Assembly (NCBI GenBank): GCA_030745875.1 | Contig: JASLNT010000033.1 | Coordinates: 1 to 39,866 of the forward strand | DNA: 39,866 nucleotides | Source of the DNA: Phycisphaerae bacterium | Lineage (GTDB): Bacteria > Planctomycetota > Phycisphaerae > SM23-33 | Reading direction: 5' to 3' | Shown here: in pieces, positions 15,088-22,627 of the stretch | Position numbering within the stretch: the first letter of the stretch is position 1 | Layout of the letters: every line of letters starts with the position of its first letter | The notes under the pieces: generated by a model | The model's database searches: none | Told to the model about the DNA's origin: nothing | What the model saw: the letters and a program-made list of their open reading frames with translations, nothing else | Made by a program: the position numbers and the translations under genes

Positions 15088-16980
15088 GTGATACCCGAGC
15101 AACCATGTTCGCGATGCGGCCAACCATTGCCCGGCGATGCCCGGACGTATGGTCTGTGTCCGTGGTGCCTGTTGCGAAACGCGTTGAACGAGGGCGGTGA
15201 GGTTTCTGGTCCGTTGGCCGGGTTCGTGGCGCCTGACCCCGCCGATTTGGAGGGGGAGTTTCCGGACATGGAGATCCTGGAACTGCTGGGTAAGGGCGGT
15301 ATGGGGGTTGTCTACAAGGCCCGGCAGCGGAGTCTTGACCGCCTGACGGCTATCAAGCTTTTTCCTCGCGGGCTGACCGGCGACCCGTCGTTCAGCGAAC
15401 GATTTCAGCAGGAAGCTCGGGTGCTGGCCCGGTTGAGTCACCCGCATATTGTTGCGGCGTACGAGTTCGGTCAGTCAGATCGGTACTGCTACTTCGTGAT
15501 GGAGTTTGTTGACGGGATCACGCTGCGGCAAGCTCTGACTCACAAGCGGATCCCGCCAGGCGAGGCTCTGGGCGTCGCCCACCAGATCTGCGAAGCGCTG
15601 GCGTTTGCCCATGACGAGGGTATTGTCCATCGTGACATCAAGCCCGGGAACATCCTGCTGGAAGGAGCCCCCGACAGTCCGGTGAGCCGGAGCGGGCGTG
15701 TTCGTGTGGCGGATTTCGGTTTGGCGAAGCTGCTGGAAGGCGGAGCTTTGGATTTCAGTTTGACCGCGTCGGGGCACAGGATGGGGACGTTGCACTACAT
15801 GGCTCCCGAGCAGGTGGAATCGCCCGAACGCGTGGACCACCGAGCGGATATCTACGCCGTTGGCGTGGTGCTCTACGAGATGCTTACCGGTGAACTGCCG
15901 ATCGGGCGCTTTCCCGAACCGTCCAATCGCTCCGACGTGAGCCCCGAGATCGACGCGCTTGTGCTTCGCTGTCTCGATAAATCGCCCGAAAACCGTTTCC
16001 AGACCGCCCGGGAACTTCAGGAGGCGCTGGCCGACCAGTTACCGTCGGCATCGCTGCGGCGCCCCGCCTACCGCCGTCGGTTGTCGGGCCGAGGTCGGTT
16101 GCGATGGGGGGCGATCGGTGTTCTGGCGACAGTCGCCCTGGTCGCTGTGGTGGTGTTGTGGCCGCGATTGTTCCCCGGCCGGACGAGTCGCGACCCCACG
16201 GGGGGCGAATCGCATGCCCCCAAGAGCATTGAACAACTCAAGGCGGCGTATCCGGCGGAGTTCTTCCTGCCCTTCCCCCGGCAACACGTACCGGCGTTCA
16301 AGCATTTCCGCGAAGGCCGGGCCGCCTGGCTCGCCGCCGCCGACAAGCAGTACGGATCGGCCAGTGTGGTCGCCGTGTGGGTCCATGAGCTTCCTTCGGC
16401 TCTCGTACCGTACGCCCATGAGAAACTGTTGTCCGCCAGCGGGGCCATATCGCGAAACAGCATTAATGAACACGACAGCGTTCAGATCCTACTGGTCCCC
16501 GTGTCCGATCTGGGTGCTCTGGCCGACCAAATCGATTTTGGGAAGGTTGTCAGTGTTGACAAAGGGCGGCGAATCATCACGGTCCAGGCCGACCCCGCCA
16601 AATTGCCCGTACCTCCCAGACCCGAGGTGGATGACCCGAACTCACCGGATTTCTATCGCCAGAATCTCGCAGATCTCGGCAACTATGACCGGTATCGACG
16701 CTGGCGCGCCGTGAAGCGAATTCGCAAGGCCAACCCGAAGGAATTGCAAGCTGAGATGGGCGCGGCGCTGGCGGCGCTGCTGAGTGACGCGTATCCCCCG
16801 ATGCGCCAGTTCGCAGCCGAGGCGTTGGGCGTGTGGGGAAGCGATCAACACGTTGGTGCTCTGACTGAGGCGCTCGATGACACTGGCGAGGATGGCAAGG
16901 TCGCCGCCGCCGCCAGGGCGGCGCTGGAGGCAATTGGGAAGAGGGAGTTCAACGGACCGAAGGGGACCTCGGGAAACTGA
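15088..16980 (+). CDS. Transmembrane Ser/Thr protein kinase with zinc ribbon and HEAT-like C-terminus
   Basis: The start is GTG 15088 with GGAG ten bases upstream. An N-terminal zinc ribbon has two Cys pairs (CSRC at 7-10 and CPWC about residue 30). The kinase domain spans about 60-330: Gly-rich loop GKGGMGVVYKA, Lys in AIKLF, catalytic HRDIKPGN starting at 181, DFGLAK starting at 209 and APE-type MAPEQVE. All catalytic residues look intact. A membrane helix (WGAIGVLATVALVAVVVLW, about 340-358) leads to an extracytoplasmic part ending in a HEAT-like segment (MRQFAAEALGVWGSDQHVGA). It probably senses an envelope signal and acts on the sigma factor encoded just upstream. Confidence 0.93.
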   Translation: MIPEQPCSRCGQPLPGDARTYGLCPWCLLRNALNEGGEVSGPLAGFVAPDPADLEGEFPDMEILELLGKGGMGVVYKARQRSLDRLTAIKLFPRGLTGDPSFSERFQQEARVLARLSHPHIVAAYEFGQSDRYCYFVMEFVDGITLRQALTHKRIPPGEALGVAHQICEALAFAHDEGIVHRDIKPGNILLEGAPDSPVSRSGRVRVADFGLAKLLEGGALDFSLTASGHRMGTLHYMAPEQVESPERVDHRADIYAVGVVLYEMLTGELPIGRFPEPSNRSDVSPEIDALVLRCLDKSPENRFQTARELQEALADQLPSASLRRPAYRRRLSGRGRLRWGAIGVLATVALVAVVVLWPRLFPGRTSRDPTGGESHAPKSIEQLKAAYPAEFFLPFPRQHVPAFKHFREGRAAWLAAADKQYGSASVVAVWVHELPSALVPYAHEKLLSASGAISRNSINEHDSVQILLVPVSDLGALADQIDFGKVVSVDKGRRIITVQADPAKLPVPPRPEVDDPNSPDFYRQNLADLGNYDRYRRWRAVKRIRKANPKELQAEMGAALAALLSDAYPPMRQFAAEALGVWGSDQHVGALTEALDDTGEDGKVAAAARAALEAIGKREFNGPKGTSGN

Positions 16981-17112
16981 GAGGGCCGCGGCGCGCCGGT
17001 ATCCAGGCGGAAGATTCCGCGTAACCTTTGCGCGCGGTTTCTTATAAGCCTGATATACGGGCGTTGGCGTTGGCAAAACCGGAATCATGACTTTAGATAA
17101 GGAGAACAGGAT

Positions 17113-17628
17113 ATGCAGAATGTAAAACGGACGTGGATTGTGATCGTGCTGCTCGCCGCGGGCCTCGTATCGGGCTGTGGCGATGGCGAAAACGGCGGAA
17201 CCGGCATGAAGGGCGTTGGCAAGAAGTCTCCGGACGCCGTATACGACGCGTTGGTGAAGACCATGAAGGATCAGGACGAGAAAGCCTATCTTGCTCTCGT
17301 CGCCAATTCTGAAGACCACGAGAGTTTTGGGCAAATCCTCGAGGCCTACTCCGCCGACGGCGGTCGTGAAAAGGCCTTGAAGCTGGCTTTCGGCGCGGCG
17401 TACGGCGGAACTGGCGCTGACGGCCCGCACAAGCGATTCGACGCGGAAATCGATGGCGATAACGCCGTTCTCATCATACTCAGGCCCAATCCGCTTGAAG
17501 AGAAAGACACCCAATACTTGAAATACAAATTCACCAAATCCGGTGATCTGTGGTACTACGTCGAGAGGAGTTTCGGCCCGGTCGCGAACATCGATCAGGC
17601 AAAGTACAAGTGGGATCGCGGCGAATGA
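17113..17628 (+). CDS. Lipoprotein of unknown function
   Basis: AAGGAG lies nine bases before the ATG. A signal sequence ends in the lipobox VSGC with Cys22, followed by a Gly-rich linker. The mature part (about residues 38-165) starts SPDAVYDALVKTMKDQDEKA and ends in a hydrophobic-aromatic strand (GDLWYYVERSF). This is reminiscent of NTF2-like lipoproteins in which a helical pair precedes a curved sheet. I do not recognise the family with confidence. It lies 132 bases after the kinase, so it may belong to the same regulatory locus. Confidence 0.75.
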   Translation: MQNVKRTWIVIVLLAAGLVSGCGDGENGGTGMKGVGKKSPDAVYDALVKTMKDQDEKAYLALVANSEDHESFGQILEAYSADGGREKALKLAFGAAYGGTGADGPHKRFDAEIDGDNAVLIILRPNPLEEKDTQYLKYKFTKSGDLWYYVERSFGPVANIDQAKYKWDRGE

Positions 17629-17710
17629 GTCGCGTCGGCCATTGGTTGACGTGCGATCCGGGTCAGAGCCATTCCGCCCGAACACACAACATGCAGTCAA
17701 GGAGTACACT

Positions 17711-18100
17711 ATGCGCATGACATGCCTCATTATCGGGATCGTCGGGGGTATCTGTTGCGGGCTTCTCGGGATGCAATGGATCAGCGATTACAATGAATCG
17801 AAGGCCTTGATCGACATTGTCGAAGAAGTGGCCGGAGAGTCCGAGGAACTGGCCGAACTCGAGCGTGCCGTCATAAGTGCGTACATGCTGCTGGCCGCGA
17901 CCGTGCTGGGCATTGCCGGCGGGATTCTGGGATTCGTGGGCAAAGGCAAGATCGGTGCGCCGGTTATGCTTGTCGGCGCCATACTTCCGGCGGTTTTCGC
18001 TCTTCCCTCGCTTTTGGCGGGAAGCCTGCTTATTATCGGGGCGGTCTTTGCCTTTCTGGCCAAACCGAAGACGGCCATGGCGGCATCAAGCGGCGAATAG
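17711..18100 (+). CDS. Small membrane protein with about three helices
   Basis: The ATG at 17711 is chosen for the AAGGAG six bases upstream and because it opens directly into a membrane helix (CLIIGIVGGICCGLLGMQW). The open frame extends further upstream, but that part is the tail of the intergenic space. The 129-residue product has an acidic stretch (about 31-52) and two more helices in a Gly/Ala-rich second half (VLGIAGGILGFVGKG, LLIIGAVFAFLAKP). It resembles DUF4064-like small membrane proteins in pattern only. It lies between a lipoprotein and another small membrane protein. Confidence 0.7.
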   Translation: MRMTCLIIGIVGGICCGLLGMQWISDYNESKALIDIVEEVAGESEELAELERAVISAYMLLAATVLGIAGGILGFVGKGKIGAPVMLVGAILPAVFALPSLLAGSLLIIGAVFAFLAKPKTAMAASSGE

Positions 18101-18175
18101 ACACCAGGCCTCTCGGTCTGCAAGGCCCCGCCCAACGGTAAACGACAAACAACCCTCAAACGACATAAGCACGAG

Positions 18176-18589
18176 ATGATTCTTTACACGCATAGGTTCG
18201 ATATCTTGATGAAGCTCATGGTGCTGGCCGCAGTCTTTGTCCTTTGGGTGTGCCTTGATGCGTCCGGCATTGCGGGTCCGTCGAATTCCACCCGCATTTC
18301 GTTTCTTCCCTTAGCTGGAGGGACCATTGTTGCGTACGTCCTGCTGTATGGTTTCTTCTTTAAGCGTGTGGGGAACTACTTGTACGTTCGCGTGTCTCTG
18401 CGCACGGCGGTTCGGTGGGGGGATATGAAGATACTCAACCCGCTCTTCTGCTTCGACAAGCAACTTCAGTGGTGCGAAATGAAGGAGGTCAAAGAACTAC
18501 CGAGGGAACAAAGGCGTCAGTATCTCTTGCAGCAGGCGGCGAATCTGGCCGACAGACGGATCGTGGGATGGTGGCGGTATATTATCTAG
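18176..18589 (+). CDS. Two-helix membrane protein of unknown function
   Basis: This 137-residue protein has two membrane helices (LMKLMVLAAVFVLWVCLDA and GGTIVAYVLLYGFFFKRV), then a basic, aromatic cytoplasmic tail with Trp and Cys residues (FCFDKQLQWCEMKEVKELPR). The ribosome binding site is weak. I do not recognise the family. It is the last rightward gene after the kinase and meets the leftward gene ending at 18690 across about 100 bases. Confidence 0.6.
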   Translation: MILYTHRFDILMKLMVLAAVFVLWVCLDASGIAGPSNSTRISFLPLAGGTIVAYVLLYGFFFKRVGNYLYVRVSLRTAVRWGDMKILNPLFCFDKQLQWCEMKEVKELPREQRRQYLLQQAANLADRRIVGWWRYII

Positions 18590-18689
18590 CTCCCAACCAG
18601 AGGTCTGGTTCGACGGTGTTTTATGTATCACGTGTCATTCGGTAGAGGGTGAGAACCTGTGTGTTTGGCGAATGGTTGGCCGGGCCCGC

Positions 18690-19538
18690 CTAAAAGCCCT
18701 TGAGCTCGAGAAGGGCCTGGTAATCTGCAGCCGACAGACGAAGGTTCTTGACCAGGTGTGTGGTCTTGGTCTCGGTATTGCCTTTCTTGTCGATGGACTC
18801 AGCGACAACTGAGATATTGGCAATGTGCGTTTCATCGCAAGTTCCGCATCCCCGCACTTCGACCTGAATATGCACCCCACCTTCACGTCCGCACCCCAAC
18901 GTTAGGATACCGCTGACATCGCCGGTGAGAAGACCGTCAAGCACACGGGCGTTCTGTGGAGGTCGGAGTTCCGGCAGCGTGGTTTTCTTGCCCGCCCAAC
19001 GGCGGCATCTCTCGCAGAACGGCTTGCCCAATACGCGCACGTACGCTATGTACGCCGCACCGCCAACGATTGTCACGGCCTCGACAATCCATATGCCATA
19101 CAGTTCGAGGCCCTTGACCGGGTTGCTGCTGACAAACCCCCAGACACCTTCGCGGCCGATCGCCGCCATTGTGTTCCAGATATAACAGGGCTTCAGTAAG
19201 ATCACGGCTGTGTCGCCATGGGCGCTGTAGGCGTATATCCATCCGACCCACGCAGCCCAGAGCGCCGCACATCCCGCGATCACGCCGCCCAGCCCGCAGA
19301 ATATCGGACTACGCACCTTGCCGATCACCGCGCCCAGGTAGACCGCTCCGCCCGTCGCGAATCCCGCACCTATCGTGCCGATGAGATTCAGATAGATGAT
19401 GGGACTCCAGTATATCAGCGCGCCGTATATGGCTCCCGATACGATACCGGACGCGGCGCCGAGACCCAGCATTATCATCATACCAACAGGACCGAATCGC
19501 CCCGAATGGCGATAGAACGGATCGTTCATGTTCTTCAT
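18690..19538 (-). CDS. Polytopic membrane protein with cysteine-containing tail
   Basis: The first half is hydrophobic with about four helices rich in Gly and Ala (MMIMLGLGAASGIVSGAIYG, LIGTIGAGFATGGAVYLGAV, GLGGVIAGCAALWAAWVGWI). Another helix lies near the middle (IWIVEAVTIVGGAAYIAYV). The soluble C-terminal part has CERCRRW and a GCGTCDE motif that might bind metal. The ATG at 19538 is preferred because GGAG lies nine bases upstream; the ATG at 19544 would be too close to it. I do not recognise the family. Confidence 0.7.
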   Translation of the reverse strand: MKNMNDPFYRHSGRFGPVGMMIMLGLGAASGIVSGAIYGALIYWSPIIYLNLIGTIGAGFATGGAVYLGAVIGKVRSPIFCGLGGVIAGCAALWAAWVGWIYAYSAHGDTAVILLKPCYIWNTMAAIGREGVWGFVSSNPVKGLELYGIWIVEAVTIVGGAAYIAYVRVLGKPFCERCRRWAGKKTTLPELRPPQNARVLDGLLTGDVSGILTLGCGREGGVHIQVEVRGCGTCDETHIANISVVAESIDKKGNTETKTTHLVKNLRLSAADYQALLELKGF

Positions 19539-19766
19539 CTGCATTTCTCCCGGACTCCGGCGAAAACCGAAACATCAACGTCCGCTTACGAGAAGAGAGC
19601 GACGAGTGGTCCGGCATGGCGCGCCGGCCTTTCCGGTCAACCAGCCGAACAGGATACAATATAATATTAAGCGTTCGCACGGAAAGGTTACTTGTTTCCG
19701 CCAAGTGACTGCAAACTCCGCCGAGGCGATGGTGATTGATACAGTTCTGATGCGGCTGCGGGGGTT

Positions 19767-19809
19767 CCCGGAAACGATGTGGCCGCAATTGCTTGTCGGC
19801 TGTATAATC
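19767..19809 (+). promoter_or_regulatory. Promoter module B, before the SUMF1-domain gene
   Basis: TGTGG at 19778-19782 and TATAAT at 19803-19808 keep the 25-base register of module A, and 39 of 43 bases are identical to 14119-14161. A ribosome binding site AAAGGCGG follows, with the ATG 43 bases after the -10 start. Short similarity (TTACTTG) continues upstream of both copies, so this may be a duplicated segment and not chance convergence. Confidence 0.6.
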
Positions 19810-19845
19810 TGGTGCGGATTGCACTTGGGATCAAAGGCGGTTGCT

Positions 19846-21564
19846 ATGAATAGGGCGATGAGATTCACATTCGGTGTTCTGTTGACGGTTTGCTTGTGCG
19901 GCGGGCGCGTAGCTGGTGATGCGGCGGGCGATTACGAGTCGCTATTCGGCTCCGAGGCCAGGAAGGTCGCCGCCAGTCGGATCAAATCCGACGATGCGGC
20001 GTTCGCAGACAAGCTGTACAAAGCCGCCGGAAAAATGCCCGACTCACCGAAACTGCAAATCCTGTTGTACCAGAAGGCCTATCAGTTCGGATCGACGGAT
20101 GTCTCCGGATGCGGTACGGCGTTGAAAGCTCTGTCCAGCCTTGAAAGGGCGCTGCCCGACCAGGCCGACCAGTGGAAACAGATGAGATACAAGGTCGTCA
20201 AGTTCCGCTTCGAAAGGAGCAGCGGATCAGATCGAAAGAGCGCCGGAAAACCGTATGCGTTGATGCTCGAGGGCCTGGGCAACGCCAAGGTCGCAGAAGG
20301 CGACGGAGTCGAAGCGGTGAAGCTGTACAAACGAGCGGCTATGGTGGCTGCTTACTCCAAAGCGCCGAACCTGCCCAGGCTCCAGGCCAAGATCAAACGC
20401 ACCAAGGTCCTTGCTTCTCAACAGGTCAAACTCAAGTCGCTGCAGATCAAACTTGTCGACAATCCCAAAGACACCGCCGCCCGCGAGGAGCTAATCCGCC
20501 TGCACATTGTCGAATTCGACAATCCGTTTGAAGCGGTCAAGCTGCTTACTGACGACATTGACGAAGTTACTCGCACATACGTCTCGCTTTCGACCAGGGA
20601 TGTCCTCAGTCTCGACAAGGCCGTGTGCCTCGAACTGGGCGATTGGTGCTATCGTAAACTGTCGAAGAAAGCTTCGTCGATCGCCAAGCCCGTAGTCCTG
20701 CGTATGGCCAGGCTGTACTATCGCCGATTCCTTGAAATACACGGTAAGAAGGACGTTCAATCGTTTCGCACTGCTACGGCGATCGAGGGCGTTAACAAGG
20801 AGCTGGGCTCGCCCCGAGAGCGATCTGTCCGGACATCGGACCGGGCGCTTGAGCTCGACCTGGGCAAGAACGTCAAGATGAAGCTCGTGCTCATACGCGC
20901 CGGCAAGTTCATGATGGGTTCGCCCAAAAGCGAAAAAGACCGCAGCAGGAATGAGGGCCCCCAGCGTGAGGTCACCATTAGCCGTTCGTTTTACCTCGGC
21001 GCCGTCGAAGTTACCCAGAGGCAATATGAAAGCCTGATGGGTAAGAACCCAAGCTGGTTCAAAGACCCGCGCAGGCCGGTTGAAAAGGTGACGCGTTCTG
21101 ATGCGATGGCGTTCTGTGCGGCAATGTCGAAGAAGACCGGGCGCCGGGTCACACTACCGACCGAAGCACAGTGGGAATACGCCTGCCGCGCGGGCTCCAA
21201 GACCCGCTTTGGCTTCGGGCGGGAAGACAAGTCTTACGATCCTTACGTGTGGTGCACAGACAACTCGGCAAGCAGATCCCATCCGGTCGGCCGGAAGATG
21301 CCTAACGCCTGGGGGCTGTACGATATGCACGGAAATGTGTATGAATGGTGCAGGGATTACTACGACTATGATTATTACGAAAAGGCTCCGAAGGTCGATC
21401 CGGAAAACAGCATTCGTTCCGGATTTACGACTATCCGTGGAGGTTCGTGGGGCATATACCTTCACTCCTGCCGATCTGCACATCGCAGGTACATCTACCA
21501 CTCAGGGGTGCACTCAAGCATCGGTTTCCGGGTCGTTGTTGAGGTAGGTTCGGCGACCAGGTGA
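19846..21564 (+). CDS. Secreted SUMF1/FGE-like domain protein lacking one catalytic cysteine
   Basis: ATG 19846 follows AAAGGCGG and opens a signal peptide (MNRAMRFTFGVLLTVCLCGG, cut near VAGDA). The frame stays open upstream to 19528 without support. Residues 30-330 are helical and Lys/Ala-rich, TPR-like in spacing. The C-terminal domain (about 335-570) is of the formylglycine-generating-enzyme type: GKFMMGSP, EVTQRQYESLMG, LPTEAQWEYACRAG, NAWGLYDMHGNVYEWCRDYY and RGGSW at 531-535. In true FGE two cysteines follow GGS(Y/F/W); here the first is Ile537 and only Cys542 remains. It is therefore unlikely to make formylglycine, though a Cys-type sulfatase gene lies 1 kb downstream. A binding or other role is likelier. 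Confidence 0.85.
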   Translation: MNRAMRFTFGVLLTVCLCGGRVAGDAAGDYESLFGSEARKVAASRIKSDDAAFADKLYKAAGKMPDSPKLQILLYQKAYQFGSTDVSGCGTALKALSSLERALPDQADQWKQMRYKVVKFRFERSSGSDRKSAGKPYALMLEGLGNAKVAEGDGVEAVKLYKRAAMVAAYSKAPNLPRLQAKIKRTKVLASQQVKLKSLQIKLVDNPKDTAAREELIRLHIVEFDNPFEAVKLLTDDIDEVTRTYVSLSTRDVLSLDKAVCLELGDWCYRKLSKKASSIAKPVVLRMARLYYRRFLEIHGKKDVQSFRTATAIEGVNKELGSPRERSVRTSDRALELDLGKNVKMKLVLIRAGKFMMGSPKSEKDRSRNEGPQREVTISRSFYLGAVEVTQRQYESLMGKNPSWFKDPRRPVEKVTRSDAMAFCAAMSKKTGRRVTLPTEAQWEYACRAGSKTRFGFGREDKSYDPYVWCTDNSASRSHPVGRKMPNAWGLYDMHGNVYEWCRDYYDYDYYEKAPKVDPENSIRSGFTTIRGGSWGIYLHSCRSAHRRYIYHSGVHSSIGFRVVVEVGSATR

Positions 21565-21597
21565 ATCCAGAGCGCCGGGTTACTTTTTCTTCTTTTT

Positions 21598-21894
21598 GGC
21601 TCTAGTCCCAAAAAGTCGGTGGGTTTCACCTGAGGCCAGATTCTAATTCCCCAGATCTTCTCATGTTAGCCACGGGCGCAAGCCCGTGGGGACAATGCGT
21701 TGATGAGTAGCAGAGCCCTCGAAGAGGGCGATTCATGCGCCTGCGAGAATTCTCGAGAATGAATCGCCCTCTTCGAGGGCTCCGTATTGCGGGGGCACGA
21801 TACCACGGGCTTGCGCCCGTGGCTAACATGAATACGGCAAGGAAGTCGAGTCCAACCCAGGCTCGATAATCACCAACTTCTTGGGACTAGAACC
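21598..21894. repeat. Nested inverted-repeat element of about 300 bp
   Basis: Three inverted pairs sit inside one another. The outer arms at 21598-21621 and 21871-21894 match in 21 of 24 bases. The middle arms at 21662-21689 and 21803-21830 are perfect over 28 bases. The inner arms at 21714-21736 and 21759-21781 are perfect over 23 bases. A 12-base palindrome, CGAGAATTCTCG, sits at the centre (21744-21755). Each middle arm is itself a hairpin (CCACGGGC-GCAA-GCCCGTGG). There is no ORF and no transposase. The layout suggests a REP/BIME-like or MITE-like element. Confidence 0.8.
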
Positions 21895-22078
21895 TTTTCT
21901 TCTTGAGGGGGATAGCGTTTGATTTCATGTTGGAGGGGCTTCGACGGAGAACGGGAACGGGCGCCACCGAGACCCTCGCTTCGCTCCGGTCTGCGTTCGG
22001 GCCGGTCTCTGTCTTCCCGCCCTGAAGCGCCGCAAAGCAATGTTCAGATGCGGTTTTTCCGGGGAATCTGCGAAGCGG
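21895..22078. other. Gene-free stretch between the inverted-repeat element and promoter module C
   Basis: No convincing gene is visible. The rightward frame open from 21919 has no ribosome binding site and reads through into the SecD-head gene, whose own start at 22147 is well supported. An irregular dyad with GCTTCGC-type steps occurs near 21970-22000. Confidence 0.4.
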
Positions 22079-22109
22079 TGTGGTTCCCGCGGCCCGGAGG
22101 CGGTATACT
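22079..22109 (+). promoter_or_regulatory. Promoter module C, before the SecD-head lipoprotein
   Basis: TGTGG at 22079-22083 and TATACT at 22104-22109 have the 25-base register of modules A and B. From the -10 box through ATGAA (48 bases), 33 positions equal those of module B, with the same 43-base distance to the start codon. The upstream part is otherwise diverged. Confidence 0.5.
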
Positions 22110-22146
22110 CCGGGGCGAATTCTACTTGAACCCAAAGGTGGTGAAC

Positions 22147-22605
22147 ATGAAGTATGCAATGAAATTGTCATTGGTTGTGCTGTTGGCGGTGGCCTCGGGC
22201 GGATGCTCGAACTGGCGGTTCTGGGAGCGCTCGGTTCCGGTCGAGTTCAAGATTGGCGAGTCCAAACCGGCCGCCGGACTCAGCAAACAGACCGTGCCCC
22301 GTTCGGATCAGCCTGTCTACCTTCACCCCGAGGCGATGCTCACCAACGCCGACATAGCCTCCGCCACAGTGAAGCCCTCGCCGGATGGACATGGGATTGA
22401 AGTTGTCTTCACCGAGGAAGGAAAGCAGACGTTCGCCAGCCTGACTAAAGCCAACGTCGAGAAACATCTGGCGATTATCGTCGACGGAGAGATCATTTCC
22501 GCCCCGATCATCAAGGCTCCGATAACCGGCGGTGTGGCGCTGATCGCTGGAGAATTCACCAAAGCGGAAGCAGATCGCATTGCAGAAGGCATCACGCGGA
22601 AATAG
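22147..22605 (+). CDS. Lipoprotein consisting of an isolated SecD P1-head domain
   Basis: The ATG at 22147 follows AAAGGTGG. The signal MKYAMKLSLVVLLAVASGGC ends in a lipobox with Cys20. The mature protein is short (152 residues in all), and residues about 60-150 match the SecDF P1-head subdomain: LTNADIASATV, IEVVFTEEGKQTFASLT, LAIIVDGEIISAPIIKAPIT, IAGEFTKAEADRIAEGI. In SecD this head is a periplasmic loop between transmembrane segments and binds emerging preproteins. Here the P1 base and all SecD membrane helices are missing. It may be a membrane-tethered chaperone-like domain, or simply reuse the fold. The sulfatase gene converges 22 bases downstream. Confidence 0.85.
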   Translation: MKYAMKLSLVVLLAVASGGCSNWRFWERSVPVEFKIGESKPAAGLSKQTVPRSDQPVYLHPEAMLTNADIASATVKPSPDGHGIEVVFTEEGKQTFASLTKANVEKHLAIIVDGEIISAPIIKAPITGGVALIAGEFTKAEADRIAEGITRK

Positions 22606-22627
22606 GCGTCCGCGCGGTCAACGCGCT

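Noticed and set aside
19528..19845. Extension of the SUMF1-domain protein upstream to 19528
   Set aside because: The extension covers promoter module B and lacks a ribosome binding site, while ATG 19846 has both AAAGGCGG and a signal peptide.
19846..21564. Annotation as the functional formylglycine-generating enzyme for the nearby sulfatase
   Set aside because: One of the two catalytic cysteines is replaced by Ile, and the N-terminal half is unrelated to FGE.
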